A stretch of 64,000 nucleotides of DNA from Prostheceraeus crozeri. Taxonomy: Eukaryota; Platyhelminthes; Polycladida; Euryleptidae. A model generated the notes under the pieces. It was not told the DNA's origin. It did no database searches and worked only from the letters and a program-made list of their open reading frames with translations. The translations under genes were made by a program, and so were the position numbers. Each line of letters starts with the position of its first letter. Positions within the stretch are counted from its first letter, which is position 1. Shown here piece by piece: positions 22,400 to 33,535 of the stretch. The stretch spans positions 21,001 to 85,000 of the forward strand of contig CAJQUW010005568.1 of the NCBI GenBank assembly GCA_907163375.1, given 5' to 3'.

Positions 22400-22880
22400 T
22401 CAATTCTAACATAATATCTAGAAATGGTACTCCTTCCTGTAATTTAAATAAAACGTAAAGACATAATTGACCACAATAAGTAGTTCCCGGTTTTTGAATT
22501 TGAAATGTATTATAAGTTCCATTGCCAAGTAATTTTTTGACTTCGTTTGTAGATGGAAGTCCATAAGAGTCGAACTAATAGTTCTCAGCCTCCGGGCGGT
22601 CGAAATAGTAATTATCTCGATTTTTATTAAAGATACCTGCAGACCAATGTATTCCTTTTTCATCTGACGTATGAAGATTTGTTATGAAATTTATAGTTAT
22701 TGATGGAACTTTGTTCCGGGAACTGAAGGTTCCTGTTGGCTTATTTTTTAAGAATTGTAATTCGGCTCTCATTAGAACATGAAAATTCTTTATTCCCAAT
22801 TGATTTGCGATTTTCTTTAAATCGAAATTCGTTGTTGTTTGTGTTCCATAAAATTTCAAAAACTCATTTATGTTGCTCAT
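22389..22880 (-). pseudogene. Adenain-like cysteine protease of C
   Basis: The start at 22880 (TTATAAAATGAG) gives an N-terminal helical part and then the catalytic region: IHWSAGIFNKNRDNYYFD (His and the acidic partner), followed downstream by IQKPGTTYCGQLCLYVLF with the Gln and catalytic Cys in the usual spacing. The family (Ulp1/adenain) matures capsid proteins. It is the only virion-type gene of C on this strand, convergent with the integrase gene. Hairpins at 22703-22732 lie within it. Broken (about one break). Confidence 0.8.
22703..22732. repeat. Double hairpin inside the protease gene
   Basis: GGAAC-ttt-GTTCC is followed directly by GGGAACT-ga-AGGTTCC (imperfect). It codes for part of a loop upstream of the catalytic His. 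Confidence 0.6.
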
Positions 22881-22899
22881 TTTATAATAAAAAATTTCT

Positions 22900-23040
22900 T
22901 AAGGGACCCCTAGAAGTCAGAAGGGAGGGGGTATTGATTTAAAACTGTTCCACAATGATGACTTTCCTTACTACTTAGTCAGAAGGGGGTATTGATTTAA
23001 AACTGTTCTCTAATGATGACTTTCCTTACTACTTATTCGA
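22900..23040. repeat. Two tandem units of about 70 bp
   Basis: The unit AGTCAGAAGGG...GGTATTGATTTAAAACTGTTC...TGATGACTTTCCTTACTACTTA occurs twice just outside the protease start. It may hold the promoter of that gene. Confidence 0.85.
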
Positions 23041-23059
23041 TTTTGAAATGATTTAATTT

Positions 23060-23799
23060 AATCTAAATTAAAACGTTACATTGTTACATTTTATTTTTAT
23101 GAACTCTCATTAAGAGGATATTGTTTGTGTTATCTGTATTAAGACAATGGCAACATCTGTTACCACATTTCTCAAACCGTATGATTGTTTTAGGGATCAT
23201 ACGGGTTGTGCATTCATAACATGGCGTTAATAGCATAAAAGAAATCTATTAATTCATTCTCTGCTTTGAGGGAATATTCTGTTGTTATAGCAAGCATTCA
23301 ATACAATATCGCAGTATCGATAGTCGAGACCGACTGTCGAACCAAAACCGCAACTTTTCTGGTTTTGGTCGGTAGTTTGGTTTTGGATCTGGCTCGCGTT
23401 ATGGCCGATGAAATGATTTACAATGCGGTGCAATTTCCTCATTGTCATTCAAGTACATTTAATCATACGCGTCATGTCATACCCGTATGTTGTCAAGCAA
23501 ACTTCATACACCTACAATGCCGCTTTGCTTAGATCACCATTCATAATTTTCACTTGCTATTTAAACACACACAATTCATAAAACGTGACACATTACAATC
23601 TTAGTTTAAATCTTATCATCACAATGGTTGGATCTACTGAAAGATCTGTTCGATTGGAGACAAAGCGGAGAAGAATTCAGAAGTTAACAAGGAAAATCAT
23701 ACATCTGCAAGCACAAAGTAAAATATTCTTACACTTGGATATCAGAAGAATTTTTGAATACATCGGAGACCCGCACATCAATTATAGGACATGATTTAA
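23060..23799 (+). other. Non-core cargo region of C with one small reading frame
   Basis: This stretch is GC-richer than the rest of C. A TATA-like TATTTAAAC lies near 23560 and a frame from 23624 to 23794 (56 residues, MVGSTERSVRLETKRRR at its start) follows. It is short and basic, and unlike the other C genes it lacks the poly-A start context. Upstream, at 23320-23395, AACCAAAAC and GGTTTTGG words form imperfect inverted repeats. I recognise no gene. It may be a captured segment. Confidence 0.35.
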
Positions 23800-24259
23800 G
23801 AGAGAGAAAAAATTGTAATTCTCAAATTTGAAATTCTCAACTTTTATGATTTTCGGTGTCCTGGAACGGTCATGATTTACAAGGTAAAAATTGTAATTCT
23901 CAAATTTGAGATTCTTAACTTTTATGATTTTTTCGGTGTCCTGGAACGGTCATGATTTAAGCGAGAAAATTGTAATTCTCAAATTTGAGATTTTAAAAAA
24001 TTTGAAAATTGGGTATTTTTAAAAACGCCCAAAATTATGAATTTAGGTCTTCATAACCTGAAAAAGGGTTCAAATTCATAAATTTGGGCGTTTTTAAAAA
24101 TACTATTTTTTCAAAAAATGATACTTTTTAAATGGACTAAATTTATGAATTTAGGTCTTAAAAACCTGAAAAAGGGTCTAAATTCATGAATTTATGTCGT
24201 TTTTAAAGATACTATTTTTGAATTTTATGGTGTCCTGGAACGGTCTTTTGCCCATTACT
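23800..24259. repeat. Right terminal inverted repeat of C
   Basis: About 460 bp complementary to parts of 7024-7715, shorter because the internal module is present fewer times. It carries three copies of the terminal word (GGTGTCCTGGAACGGTC) and ends GCCCATTACT followed by the duplication GTTCTT. Confidence 0.87.
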
Positions 24260-24840
24260 GTTCTTCAAAACCTCAAGGACGAATTGATGTTCGATATTGT
24301 GTGAAGCATTGTTGCCGCCGAGTTTGTCATCCATCACCGAACGAAGCGCTCGATCGAGAGTATGTTGGTATTTGCAAGCAATAAATTGCGGTATTTCTGG
24401 TTGTTTTATACCAAATAACTTTCGCAATTGAATGATGATTCCATTTCGTCTTCCAGTATTGACATTAGTTGTGACAGCAGCAATAATTTTTATGCTCCTC
24501 CACAGCTTATATTCATCAAGGACTGCTGTTATTTCTTGGACAACTGTATCAGCCTTTCCATTGGATAGTTCAAGTATAATTATCTAGCATGGTTTCTCTG
24601 TGCTCATTTTTTAAAACCAATACTTGATATTCTCGATTGTCAATTCGCTTGCCATCGAAATGTAGCGACCAATGTTCCACACTCAAAGTCTCTTTCATTT
24701 CATCTTTAAGTTTTCTCGTCTCTTTGATGGTGGATCCTAACATGCCGGACTGTGTAGGTGTGTGAACGTCTACTCCAGATTCTAACAGTTGAAGACACAC
24801 ATTTGCTGCCTTGCGAGTTGATAACTTCGAAGATGCCACT
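24260..24840 (-). pseudogene. Decayed transposase-like gene, 5' piece
   Basis: Read from 24840 down, a first open stretch contains LSVEHWSLHFDGKRID and YQVLVLKNE. After a frame change comes GRRNGIIIQLRKLFGIK, FIACKYQHTLDRALRSV and a final VLEVLKN at the Polinton boundary. These landmarks fit a transposase-like (RNase H-fold) protein family widespread in cnidarian and arthropod genomes that I cannot name with certainty. The frame continues into the piece at 6838-7023 when Polinton C is removed. It carries at least one frameshift and is therefore an old, dead copy that served as target for two later insertions. Confidence 0.65.
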
Positions 24841-26573
24841 AATTTGGTAGCTGCATTTGTCTTATGATGTTTTCAATAAATTTCTTTCTCCTTTGGAAGG
24901 ATGGATTGTAATGGTACTCGTAGCCTTCTCCGTCGTATACCCGATCTATCCGAATTTGGTGTAGACGTTTATCCTCGCTGCCCAACTATACTCTATTTTC
25001 TTTCGTAATATCAAAACTTCAATAATATTTCTGTCGTTTCACACAATTTTCATATGTTTTCAATAATTTATCAAGTTTCACTTCCACAGTTTGAGTAGAT
25101 AAAACAAGAAAATTGAGGTTGTATTCCCATAAATGCGACATCTCTCTTCGAATTTCACGTAGGCCTATTCGTTCTTTTTATTCATCTGATAGATTTAGCA
25201 AGAAATAGATAACGACCAACAATTTGGAATTTTAGCGGTGTCCTGCTGTTGTTCTGTAGAGATCGTTCTTATGAATTGTATACCAAAATATTTTGTTACT
25301 AAATATAAAAATAAAATAATATGAAGTATTATCCAGTATCTTATTACGCAAATATCAGGCGAAGACAGGCCATTTGCACCAAGTTAATGGCAATTATGGC
25401 TTTTTATTTGTTCTCCCATCCAATATTGTTGATATTATCGTAGTTTGAACCCTCACATATTCCATCCTGTACGAAAAAATCATGAATTTATGATAAGTTC
25501 ATGATAACTGGCTCCAAATTATCATACAGTAAGTCTTAATGAACCATTATTATCAAAATTATCATGACAATTTCCGAAAGTGCTTCGTCACCTTGATAAT
25601 TTAATCCGAAGAAAATTGCTACATCATCAATTTGAGTCGGTTTCCTCATCTTTCTTTTGTCAATGGATAGACCATCAAAAATGGATAAACACAGACAAAG
25701 TTCATAGGTCATGGTTATCGAAATGTCTGAGAGCCTCTGCATGGTCCCTGATTTTGCTGATTTTGGCATCAAACAATATCTCAAACTCATTGCTTTGTTT
25801 TAGCAGGGAATGTTTATACATTCCTAACTATTATAAAACTAAATTAGAGGCAGCAATCTTTGGTAATGAGACATTTTAAAGCTCTGAAAATGAAAATGTA
25901 GGCCTGCTACCTCTTGTGAAAATCGTTTTAGAAATTTGAGGTTGGGGTGAACTTTTTTGCAATAACTAAGAAAAAACACATTTTGATCAGTTTTAAAGAA
26001 AAACTCATCGAGCTGTAATACAGGAAATTTGAATTTCGAAAAAAAAGTCAAAAAGTCATATCCCTAGTATACATATAGCCTACTTTTTTGAGTCGACACT
26101 CTACCTAAAGACCGTTTCATAAATCGTTGCACAGCACAAAAAATTCTTGTATCTTTTGTATATTCTCATCAAATATAATCGCATACTGATAATCGATCAA
26201 TATAGAAACTTATTTACTTGTTCAGCTGAGACGCTTGGAAACATAGTGTTGTGGTTTGCCTAATTAAATGGAGTAATTAGTGATTGTCTGCTTTGTTACT
26301 TTCACGATGTTATTTCAGATATCAATATCATGTTGGCCCATGTGTCACTCATTCTCCTTTTCATCATTGATGAGCTGCTCCATTAATCGGACGCAACGCA
26401 AGTGTTAGCATTCCTAGGGCGTGAAGGAAATGCTATTGTTTGCTGTGAACAGGTGCAGAGACGAGACAAGCCCTTGTCTGATCCGAGATTCGAATTTCTT
26501 CTGACCTCAAGTGAGGGAAATGATGACTCAAGCAATGGCTGACTATGGGAATAATACAAATTTGAAGTCTGTC
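24841..26573. other. Flanking host DNA, no gene recognised
   Basis: About 1.7 kb of moderately AT-rich sequence. The part next to 24840 may contain further 5' sequence of the transposase-like gene, but I could not follow it. Short open frames on both strands show no motif I know. Nothing repeats elsewhere in the window. It ends at the GTCAGT word bordering element A. Confidence 0.5.
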
Positions 26574-26689
26574 AGTAGTAATAAAACGGCGAACACCCGA
26601 CCGGCGCGCCCCCTCCGCCTCCCCTCCCCCCCTCTGGAACGACAGAGGTTGTGGTCTGTCGTGGTCGGATGCCGTGGTGCTTCGAGTCT

Positions 26690-26800
26690 GACTACCCCCC
26701 CTCTGGAACGACAGAGGTCTGTCGTGGTGTGCCGGCCAGGCTGGCGTGGTGTGCCGGCCAGGTTGGCGTGGTGTGCCGGCCAGGTTGGGCCACTGCCATC
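26690..26800. repeat. 21-bp GC-rich minisatellite, left end of A
   Basis: GTGTGCCGGCCAGGTTGGCGT is repeated about three times, mirrored by about six units at 43865-43995. It is preceded by CCCCCCTCTGGAACGACAGAGG words that are also found at the right end. Confidence 0.9.
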
Positions 26801-26899
26801 GTGTTTCTCGTCAAAAGTTGGGTGAACACCCGACCGGCGCCCTTGGTGGACTTGGGCGACCGCCAGGTTTTGACTTGAGGCTATAGTATGTTATGATTT

Positions 26900-29760
26900 T
26901 CGTGAAATCTGATGAATGTTGGGTTGAAAATTGGATGTTTCGAGTGGAAGCAGTGTTCGGATGGGAAAACGGAGGCCAGATTCGGATTCAGCGTGAAAGT
27001 CTGCATCTAATATGGTGAATTTGAAAGCAATCGGAGAGAAAAATTTTCACTGACGTCCCCCCCCTCGGCACCGACCTTCCAACTTTGCTTCTAGTGGACG
27101 GATTTTGTCGTGCAATAGCTCGTTTGAAAGCCAAGAGTGAAACAAATTCACTGAAAGAATCGGCTTGTTCATATCTGCCTTCGTTTAGATGTGAGACGCC
27201 ATTTAAGATTTTGGGAGATTGTCGAAAAACGACAGAGTTAGAATTTTGGACGTTTTGGGCTGTAGCTTCAAAACGAAGCATCGGATTGGAAAAGGGAATT
27301 CAGATTTGGAATCAGCGTGAAATTCTGCATCTAATATGGTGAATTTGAAAGCAATCGGAGAGAAAAATTTTCGCTGACGTCCCCCCCCTCGGCACCGACC
27401 TTCCAACTTTGCTTCTAGTGGACGGATTTTGTCGTGCAATAGCTCGTTTGAAAGCTAAGAGTGAGACAAAATCACTGAAAGAAACGGCTTGTTCATATCT
27501 GTCTTCGTTTAGATGTGAGATGCCATTTAAGATTTTTTTGTGCGATTGGCGAAAAACGACAGAGTTAGAATTTAGGACGTTTTGGGCTGTAGCTTCAAAA
27601 CGAAGCATCAGATGGGAAAACGGATTTCAGATTTGGAATCAGCGTCAAATTCTCTATCAACATGGTGAGTTTCAAGTCAGTCGGAGAGAAAAAATTTTCA
27701 ACATTTTTCGAAAAAAGGACACAGTTAGAATTTTTGCGATACCTGTGGGCTTGAGAGCCAAAACGAAGCATCGGATGGGAAAACGGAGGCCAGATTCGGA
27801 TTCAGCGTGAAATTCTGCATCTATATGGTGAATTTGGAAGCAATCGGAGAGAAAAAATTTTCGCTGACGCCCCCCCCTCTCGGCACCGATCTTCCAACTT
27901 TGCTTCTAGTGGACGGATTTTGTCGTGCAATAGCTCGTTTGAAAGCTAAGAGTGAGACAAATTCAGTGAAAGAATCGGCTTGTTCATATCTGCCTTCGTT
28001 TAGATGTGAGACGCCATTTAAGATTTTGGGAGATTGTCGAAAAACGACAGAGTTAGAATTTTGGACGTTTTGGGCTGTAGCTTCAAAACGAAGCATCGGA
28101 TTGGAAAAGGGAATTCAGATTTGGAATCAGCGTGAAAGTCTGCATCTAATATGGTGAATTTGAAAGCAATCGGAGAGAAACATTTTCGCTGACGTCCCCC
28201 CCCTCGGCACCGACCTTCCAACTTTGCTTCTAGTGGACGGATTTTGTCGTGCCATAGGTCATTGAAAGCTAAGAGTGAGACAAATTCACTGAAAGAATCG
28301 GCTTGTTCATATCTGCCTTCGTTTAGATGTGAGACGCCATTTAAGATTTTGGGAGATTGTCGAAAAACGACAGAGTTAGAATTTTGGACGTTTTGGGCTG
28401 TAGCTTCAAAACGAAGCATCGGATGGGAAAACGGATTTCAGATTTGGAATCAGCGTGAAATTCTGCATCGGTATGGTGAGTTTCAAGTCAATCGGAGAGA
28501 AAAAGTTTCGCTGACGTCCCCCCCCTCGGCACCGACCTTCCAACTTTGCTTCTAGTGGACGGATTTTGTCGTGCAATAGCTCGTTTGAAAGCTAAGAGTG
28601 AGACAAATTCACTGAAAGAATCGGCTTGTTCATATCTGCCTTCGTTTAGATGTGAGACGCCATTTAAGATTTTGGGAGATTGGCGAAAAACGACAGAGTT
28701 AGAATTTTGGACGTTTTGGGCTGTAGCTTCAAGACGAAGCATCGGATGGGAAAACGGATTTCAGATTTGGAATCAACGTGAAATTCTCTATCAACATGGT
28801 GAGTTTCAAGTCAATCGGAGAGAAAAAATTTTCAACATTTTTCGAAAAAAGGACACAGTTAGAATTTTTGCGATACCTGTGGGCTTGAGAGCCAAAACGA
28901 AGCATCGGATGGGAAAACGGAGGCCAGATTCGGATTCAGCGTGAAATTCTGCATCTATATGGTGAATTTGGAAGCAATCGGAGAGAAAAATTTTCGCTGA
29001 CGCCCCCCCCTCTCGGCACCGATCTTCCAACTTTGCTTCTAGTGGACGGATTTTGTCGTGCAATAGCTTGTTTGAAAGCTAAGAGTGAGACAAATTCAGT
29101 GAAAGAATCGGCTTGTTCATATCTGTCTTCGTTTAGATGTGAGACGCCATTTAAGATTTTGGGACATTGGCGAAAAACCACAGAGTTAGAATTTGGGACG
29201 TTTTGGGCTGTAGCTTCAAAACGAAGCATCGGATTGGAAAACGGAATTCAGATTTGGAATCAGCGTGAAATTCTGCATCGGTATGGTGAGTTTCAAGTCA
29301 ATCGGAGAGAAAAAGTTTCGCTGACGTCCCCCCCCTCGGCACCGATCTTCCAATTTTGGTTCTAGTGATCGTAGAAAGTCGTGCAATAGCTCGTTTGAAA
29401 GCTAAGAGTGAGACAAATTCACTGAAAGATACGGCTTGTTCATATCTGTCTTCGTTTAGATGTGAGACGCCATTTAAGATTTTGGGAGATTGGCGAAAAA
29501 CGACAGAGTTAGAATTTTGGACGTTTTGGGCTGTAGCTTCAAAACGAAGCATCGGAGAGCAAAACGGATTTCAGATTTGGAATCAGCGTGAAATTCTCTA
29601 TCAACATGGTGAATTTCAAGTCAATCGGATAGAAAAATTTTTATTCACGAAATTTTTTTCGAGAAAACGACAGAGTTAGAATTTTTGCAATGGCTGTGGG
29701 CTGTAGAGCCAAAACGAAGCATCGGATGGGAAAACGGAGGCCAGATTCGGATTCAGCGTC
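26900..29760. repeat. Long array of 325/485-bp repeats, left arm of A
   Basis: The word GCTTCAAAACGAAGCATC recurs near 27268, 27594, 28080, 28403, 28728, 29214 and 29538. The spacing alternates between about 325 and 485 bp, the longer spacing including an extra block with CGATACCTGTGGGCTTGAGAG. The right arm has fewer than two units (43190-43740). Units differ by few substitutions, indicating recent expansion. Apparent reading frames on both strands are repeat artefacts. Confidence 0.9.
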
Positions 29761-29872
29761 CAATTCTACATGGAAATAATGTATTTCCAGCTCCATCGGA
29801 GCACTAGAACCGGAGATAGACGGATTTAAAGATTTGGATGATGGGTATAACGTCATCAGCTGATCGCCACAC

Positions 29873-29936
29873 ACTATATAAGCTGGGAACCGACAGAGAC
29901 TTATCATTAAGACGGGAGCGATTGTCAGAGGTAGGT
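29873..29936 (+). promoter_or_regulatory. Outer promoter and leader splice donor, left arm of A
   Basis: A TATA box (CTATATAAGCTGGG) at about 29874 is followed 55 bp later by CAGAG|GTAGGT, a plausible 5' splice site at 29931. The matching acceptor TTTTCACTTCAG ends at 31026, four bases before the slot-gene ATG. The same TATA-plus-donor arrangement is at 45351-45412 in B. Confidence 0.6.
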
Positions 29937-30288
29937 CGTCTCTCTGAGCTCCGATGATAGCTTCGGACATTACAAATTCCGGGTTTCTGTAAGAGACCGA
30001 CTTAGAAAATTTCATTGCTGATATCAGCTAAGGCGTCAGACTTAGAGGTTCGTCAGGAGATGGCCTTCGTCTCCAGGCCATAAAAGACTCCAAAACTTTA
30101 AAGGCTTGTAACTTTGCTTCTACAAGTCCGTTTGACTTGATTCAAAAAAGGTTCGGTTGCTATTGACCTGCCCTAAGTGATAGACTACTTACAAAATTTC
30201 ATAAGTAGTGCTTAAAAGTTGAAAAATCTAAATTCACTAGTTTTGGAGGTTTTCTGGGGTTTTCGACCCTGCTGAATTCAACTAAGGC

Positions 30289-30489
30289 ATTTATAATGTT
30301 GTACGAGGCGAGCTTCTCATGGTATAAGCGGCTTTTCACTGAAAGCGAGCAAGACACGGAGAGTTTTGCTGTAATATTCCACTGACAGGGTGTTCCTTCG
30401 GGACGGCGGACGATGCCGTATTGATAAGTGTGGCAAGGGAGTGTGTCATAGTTTAGACCGAAACCGCTGGGGCAACTCATGTTGGGCAT
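30289..30489 (-). other. Small conserved Cys-containing frame, left arm of A (uncertain coding)
   Basis: A frame starting MPNMSCPSGFGLNYD points outward, antisense to the slot gene and inside its putative leader intron. Versions with few amino-acid changes occur at 42480 (A right arm) and twice in A0 (875, 1246). The A0 versions start at a different Met. The arms are nearly identical as DNA, so conservation alone does not prove coding. It contains four Cys in the first 60 residues and one Asn-Ile-Thr glycosylation-like site. No family recognised. Confidence 0.3.
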
Positions 30490-31029
30490 TTGACACAGTT
30501 CTCAACGTAGCACTTTGAACGCCAATCGGTTGAGTCTTAGCTATCTTGTCGTGGGTGGCCTCTAAACATCTCCATTGCAAAACGCTGGTGAATCAAGCTC
30601 TCTACGGCTTGCTATCAAGCTGATCAAAGCAATAACTTGGGATGTTTCCTCAAGGTTTTCAAGTATGCTGAGTTCAAATCTGCTATCAGATTTCAAATTT
30701 AACTAAGTCTAAGGCAGCTTTGAGGGGTTAGATCCCAGCTACTGTTCACTACCTTTGACTCGACGTTGCTGTTACCACTTCGGGGCAGTGACAATGATGT
30801 CTTAAGCTGTAAATAGCGGGTATCGGGGAAGATCTCTCACTTCCCTAGTGATCAGTACAAGGCCTTCGGGCTGTCGACGGGATCGAGTGCCACTCACTAT
30901 ACTCAAATCTATCATTCCTCACTAAGTGTAAAAATCATTGTTTTCCGTTTTTATAAACTAGGAATCAATCGTTTGCTATCAAATGTTTACGGACTTATAA
31001 TCATTGTTTTCCCCTTTTCACTTCAGAAA

Positions 31030-32267
31030 ATGGTTAACTACAATAATGCCAAGACGGCTTTCAAGCTCTGCGTTTGCAGAAAAATCTTTCGCAGTGATGC
31101 CTTTAAGAAACACCCTTGTGTGAATAAGCGAATGGTAGGGGCATTCGATACTTTTGCAGCAGCCATAATACATCTCGCCTTGTCGAGACGTTACCGGAGT
31201 GGCATGCGAAGCATAGCAGTTGCAGTCAACCAGAGCTGACTGAGGAGACGAAGCAAAGTCTCTTCAGCTCAGAGTTAAAAGCTCTGGAGACTCAGTGCGC
31301 TGTCGAGTCTATCGCGTCAGCAGAGCCTCCCTCATCTAGTGTGCCAGCAAAGGCTCTCTCACCCACCCCGATTGAGTCTTTTCCGAAGTCGAGTAAATCC
31401 TCCTCTAGCGATGAGTCGGCTACTAGTAGCAGCGACAGTGAGGAAGAGGAGGAGGAGGAAAAAGGCTCGGCGAAGGCTCACCTTGTCGAGAGTGTCGACC
31501 TCGATAGCGAGGTAGAGGCGGTGAGGGAAGTCGACCTCGATAGCGAGGTGCAGCCGGCTAAGTCATCGAGCAGTGGTGGGATTGCGGCTCAATGTCGCAA
31601 CTTCATTATGCGCCCACCACTGGTCGATGACTATGACAAGCTGAAGAATGAGTTGGCAGTGTGGTAGAGCGACTGTTTCTTCTATAAAGCGAGTTCCGAG
31701 AACCTCTCGCGAGTCACTCAGGAGCTCAAGAAGACTCAAGCTATTCTTCTTGAGAAAGAAGGAGAGCTCGATCGCGAGAGGTTCTCGCACCTCGCTAGTA
31801 AGGCCAGAGAAGAACAGCTCCTGATCGAGAGAGAGAGTCAGGAGAAGGAGTTGAGAAAGATGAGGGAGGAGTTGGAAGGGCTGCGAAAGCAGTTGGGGAA
31901 GGTGGTGGCGACTAATCAGGAGCTGCACCAACAAGTGAGGAGTAGCAGTACTCGACGATCAAGTCGCCTCCACATTCCCCTAGATAAGAAAGGAGGTGTG
32001 CCCGCAAGACCGCTCCTGTATGAACGTGGCAGAGACGAAATGTGTTACAGCAGGGCTAAAAAAGGTATCGAATGCCTTCATTTCACATTCGACCATAAGG
32101 AGGCAATCACAGGATTCCTGTTCGAACCACGTCCGGAGAAGATCTGTAAGTTAAAACAAGTAACTTAGAGTTCAAGATGATAGCTAACAACTTCTTTCTT
32201 TACAGATATCAATGAGAAGCGCCCACCTGCTTCCGTCAACGAGCCGGAGACGAAGCGGCAAGCTTGA
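31030..32267 (+). pseudogene. Arm slot gene of A, left copy: Cys-rich head, acidic linker, coiled coil, conserved tail
   Basis: The start at 31030 follows an acceptor (CACTTCAG, 31026). The head has FKLCVCRKIFRSDAFKKHPC, a small Cys/His-rich motif. Next is a Ser/Glu-rich acidic linker with two DLDSEV repeats, then a long charged coiled coil, then a tail with SRAKKGIECLHFTFDHKEA. A 60-nt intron (32146-32205, GTAAGT...TTTACAG) precedes a last exon that ends at TGA 32267. The order (Cys head, acidic linker, coiled coil, tail with CxxxxxxxCLHF) recurs in the B right-arm gene. The function is unknown; a DNA-binding or structural role in the arm is a guess. The twister ribozyme begins 57 bp downstream. 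Broken (about two breaks). Confidence 0.6.
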
Positions 32268-32323
32268 GTCCCATATTCCTCCAATCATCCCGAGAACGAC
32301 CCATCGGCTCTCTTAAGGACCAA

Positions 32324-32391
32324 CCTTCTAATGCAGCTAAAGCGGTCCCAAGCCCGCCACATATCTACGGATATGGAATGCAGACGGGAAG
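32324..32391 (+). ncRNA. Twister self-cleaving ribozyme, A left arm
   Basis: The conserved twister layout can be read off the sequence. A short P1 strand CTTC is followed by UAA (predicted cleavage between U 32329 and A 32330). P2 strand TGCA, then GCTAAA, then the hairpin GCGGTCCCAAGCCCGC, which matches the family core. An optional hairpin CATATC-TACG-GATATG follows, then GGAA, the second TGCA of P2, the conserved G-rich GCAGACGGG and GAAG closing P1. It lies on the sense strand 57 bp after the slot-gene stop. Confidence 0.88.
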
Positions 32392-32519
32392 AAAAATGAT
32401 GAATAGAATGAAGGGAGGACATTCATGCGCCACACGCAACACATCACAGACTTCTCTCTTTGCTAGTGAACAAGCTCTTGTCAGTGTCGTACAAAGGTTT
32501 TACTGCAGCACAGGTTGAT

Positions 32520-33535
32520 GTATAGTTAGAAAAGTTTGATCATCAACGTTGTATTCGTAAGTCTAGTCAGAAACTGTATCATGGTTTGTAAAAGCAAAGT
32601 TAGTGTAGTCAGAAACTTTATCATGTTGTACAAAAGTTTTATTGCAACACAGGTTGATGTATAGTTAGAAAGTTTGATCATCAACGTTTTATTTGTAAGT
32701 CTAGTCAGAAACTGTATCATAGTTTGCAAAGTTAGTGTAGTCAAATAATTTTACTGTGACACCCGTTTGAGAAAGTAAAGTCTGATCACCGAACTTGTAT
32801 TCGTGAGTGCCGTTAGAAAGTGTATCATAGTTTGTAAAAGTTTTACTGCAAGACAGGTTGATGTATAGTTAGAAAAGTTTGATCATCAACGTTGTATTCG
32901 TACGTCTAGTCAGAAAGTGTATCATGGTTTGCAAAGTTAGTGTAGTCAAATAATTTTACTGTGACACCCGTTTGAGAAAGTAAAGTCTGATCATCGAACT
33001 TGTATTCGTGAGTGTCGTTAGAAAGTGTATCATGGTTTGTAAAAGTTTTACTACAACACAGGTTGATGTATAGTTAGAAAAGTTTGATCATCAACGTTGT
33101 ATTCGTAAGTCTAGTCAGAAACTGTATCATGGTTTGTAAAAGCAAAGTTAGTGTAGTCAGAAACTTTATCATGTTGTACAAAAGTTTTATTGCAACACAG
33201 GTTGATGTATAGTTAGAAAGTTTGATCATCAACGTTTTATTTGTAAGTCTACTCAGAAAGTGCATCACGGTTTGCAAAATTAGTGTAGTCAAATAATTTT
33301 ACTGTGACACCCGTTTGAGAAAGTAAAGTCTGATCATCGAACTTGTATTCGTGAGTGTCGTTAGAAAGTGTATCATGGTTTGTAAACGTTTTACTGCAAC
33401 ACAGGTTGATGTATAGTTAGAAAAGTTTGATCATGACGTTTTATGAAACACACATGTCATGAAATGTAAGCGTTATTGTAGTCAAATAATTTACCGCGAC
33501 ACACGTTTGTGAAAATAAAGTTTGATCATTGACGT
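32520..33535. repeat. Satellite of about 112-200 bp units, left arm of A
   Basis: Alternating blocks share AAAGTTTGATCATCAACG, TGTATCATGGTTTGTAAAAG, TGTGACACCCGTTTGAG and ACAGGTTGATGTATAGTTAG. The same satellite is found inverted at 39600-40445 and, with regular units of about 120 bp, in B at 57720-58430. No gene. Confidence 0.9.

Larger units (their letters stand above)
7024..24259. mobile_element. Element C: AT-rich Polinton/Maverick, 17.2 kb, with exact 6-bp target duplication
   Basis: The element begins AGTAATGGGCAAAAGACC and ends with its complement (GGTCTTTTGCCCATTACT). It is flanked by GTTCTT on both sides (7018-7023, 24260-24265), matching the AGT...ACT ends and 6-bp duplication known for Polintons. 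It holds PolB, retroviral-type integrase, packaging ATPase, cysteine protease, major capsid and penton-like genes, fibre-like and small virion-type proteins. The layout looks whole, but several genes are broken (about eight or more breaks overall, most in the polymerase). The exact duplication and similar terminal repeats suggest a fairly recent insertion. It sits inside an older transposase-like gene. Confidence 0.95.

Noticed and set aside
31563-31934. Open frame antisense to the A slot gene (also 41035-41406)
   Set aside because: It is the complement of the coiled-coil codons. The sense strand has introns, conserved domains and a homolog in B.
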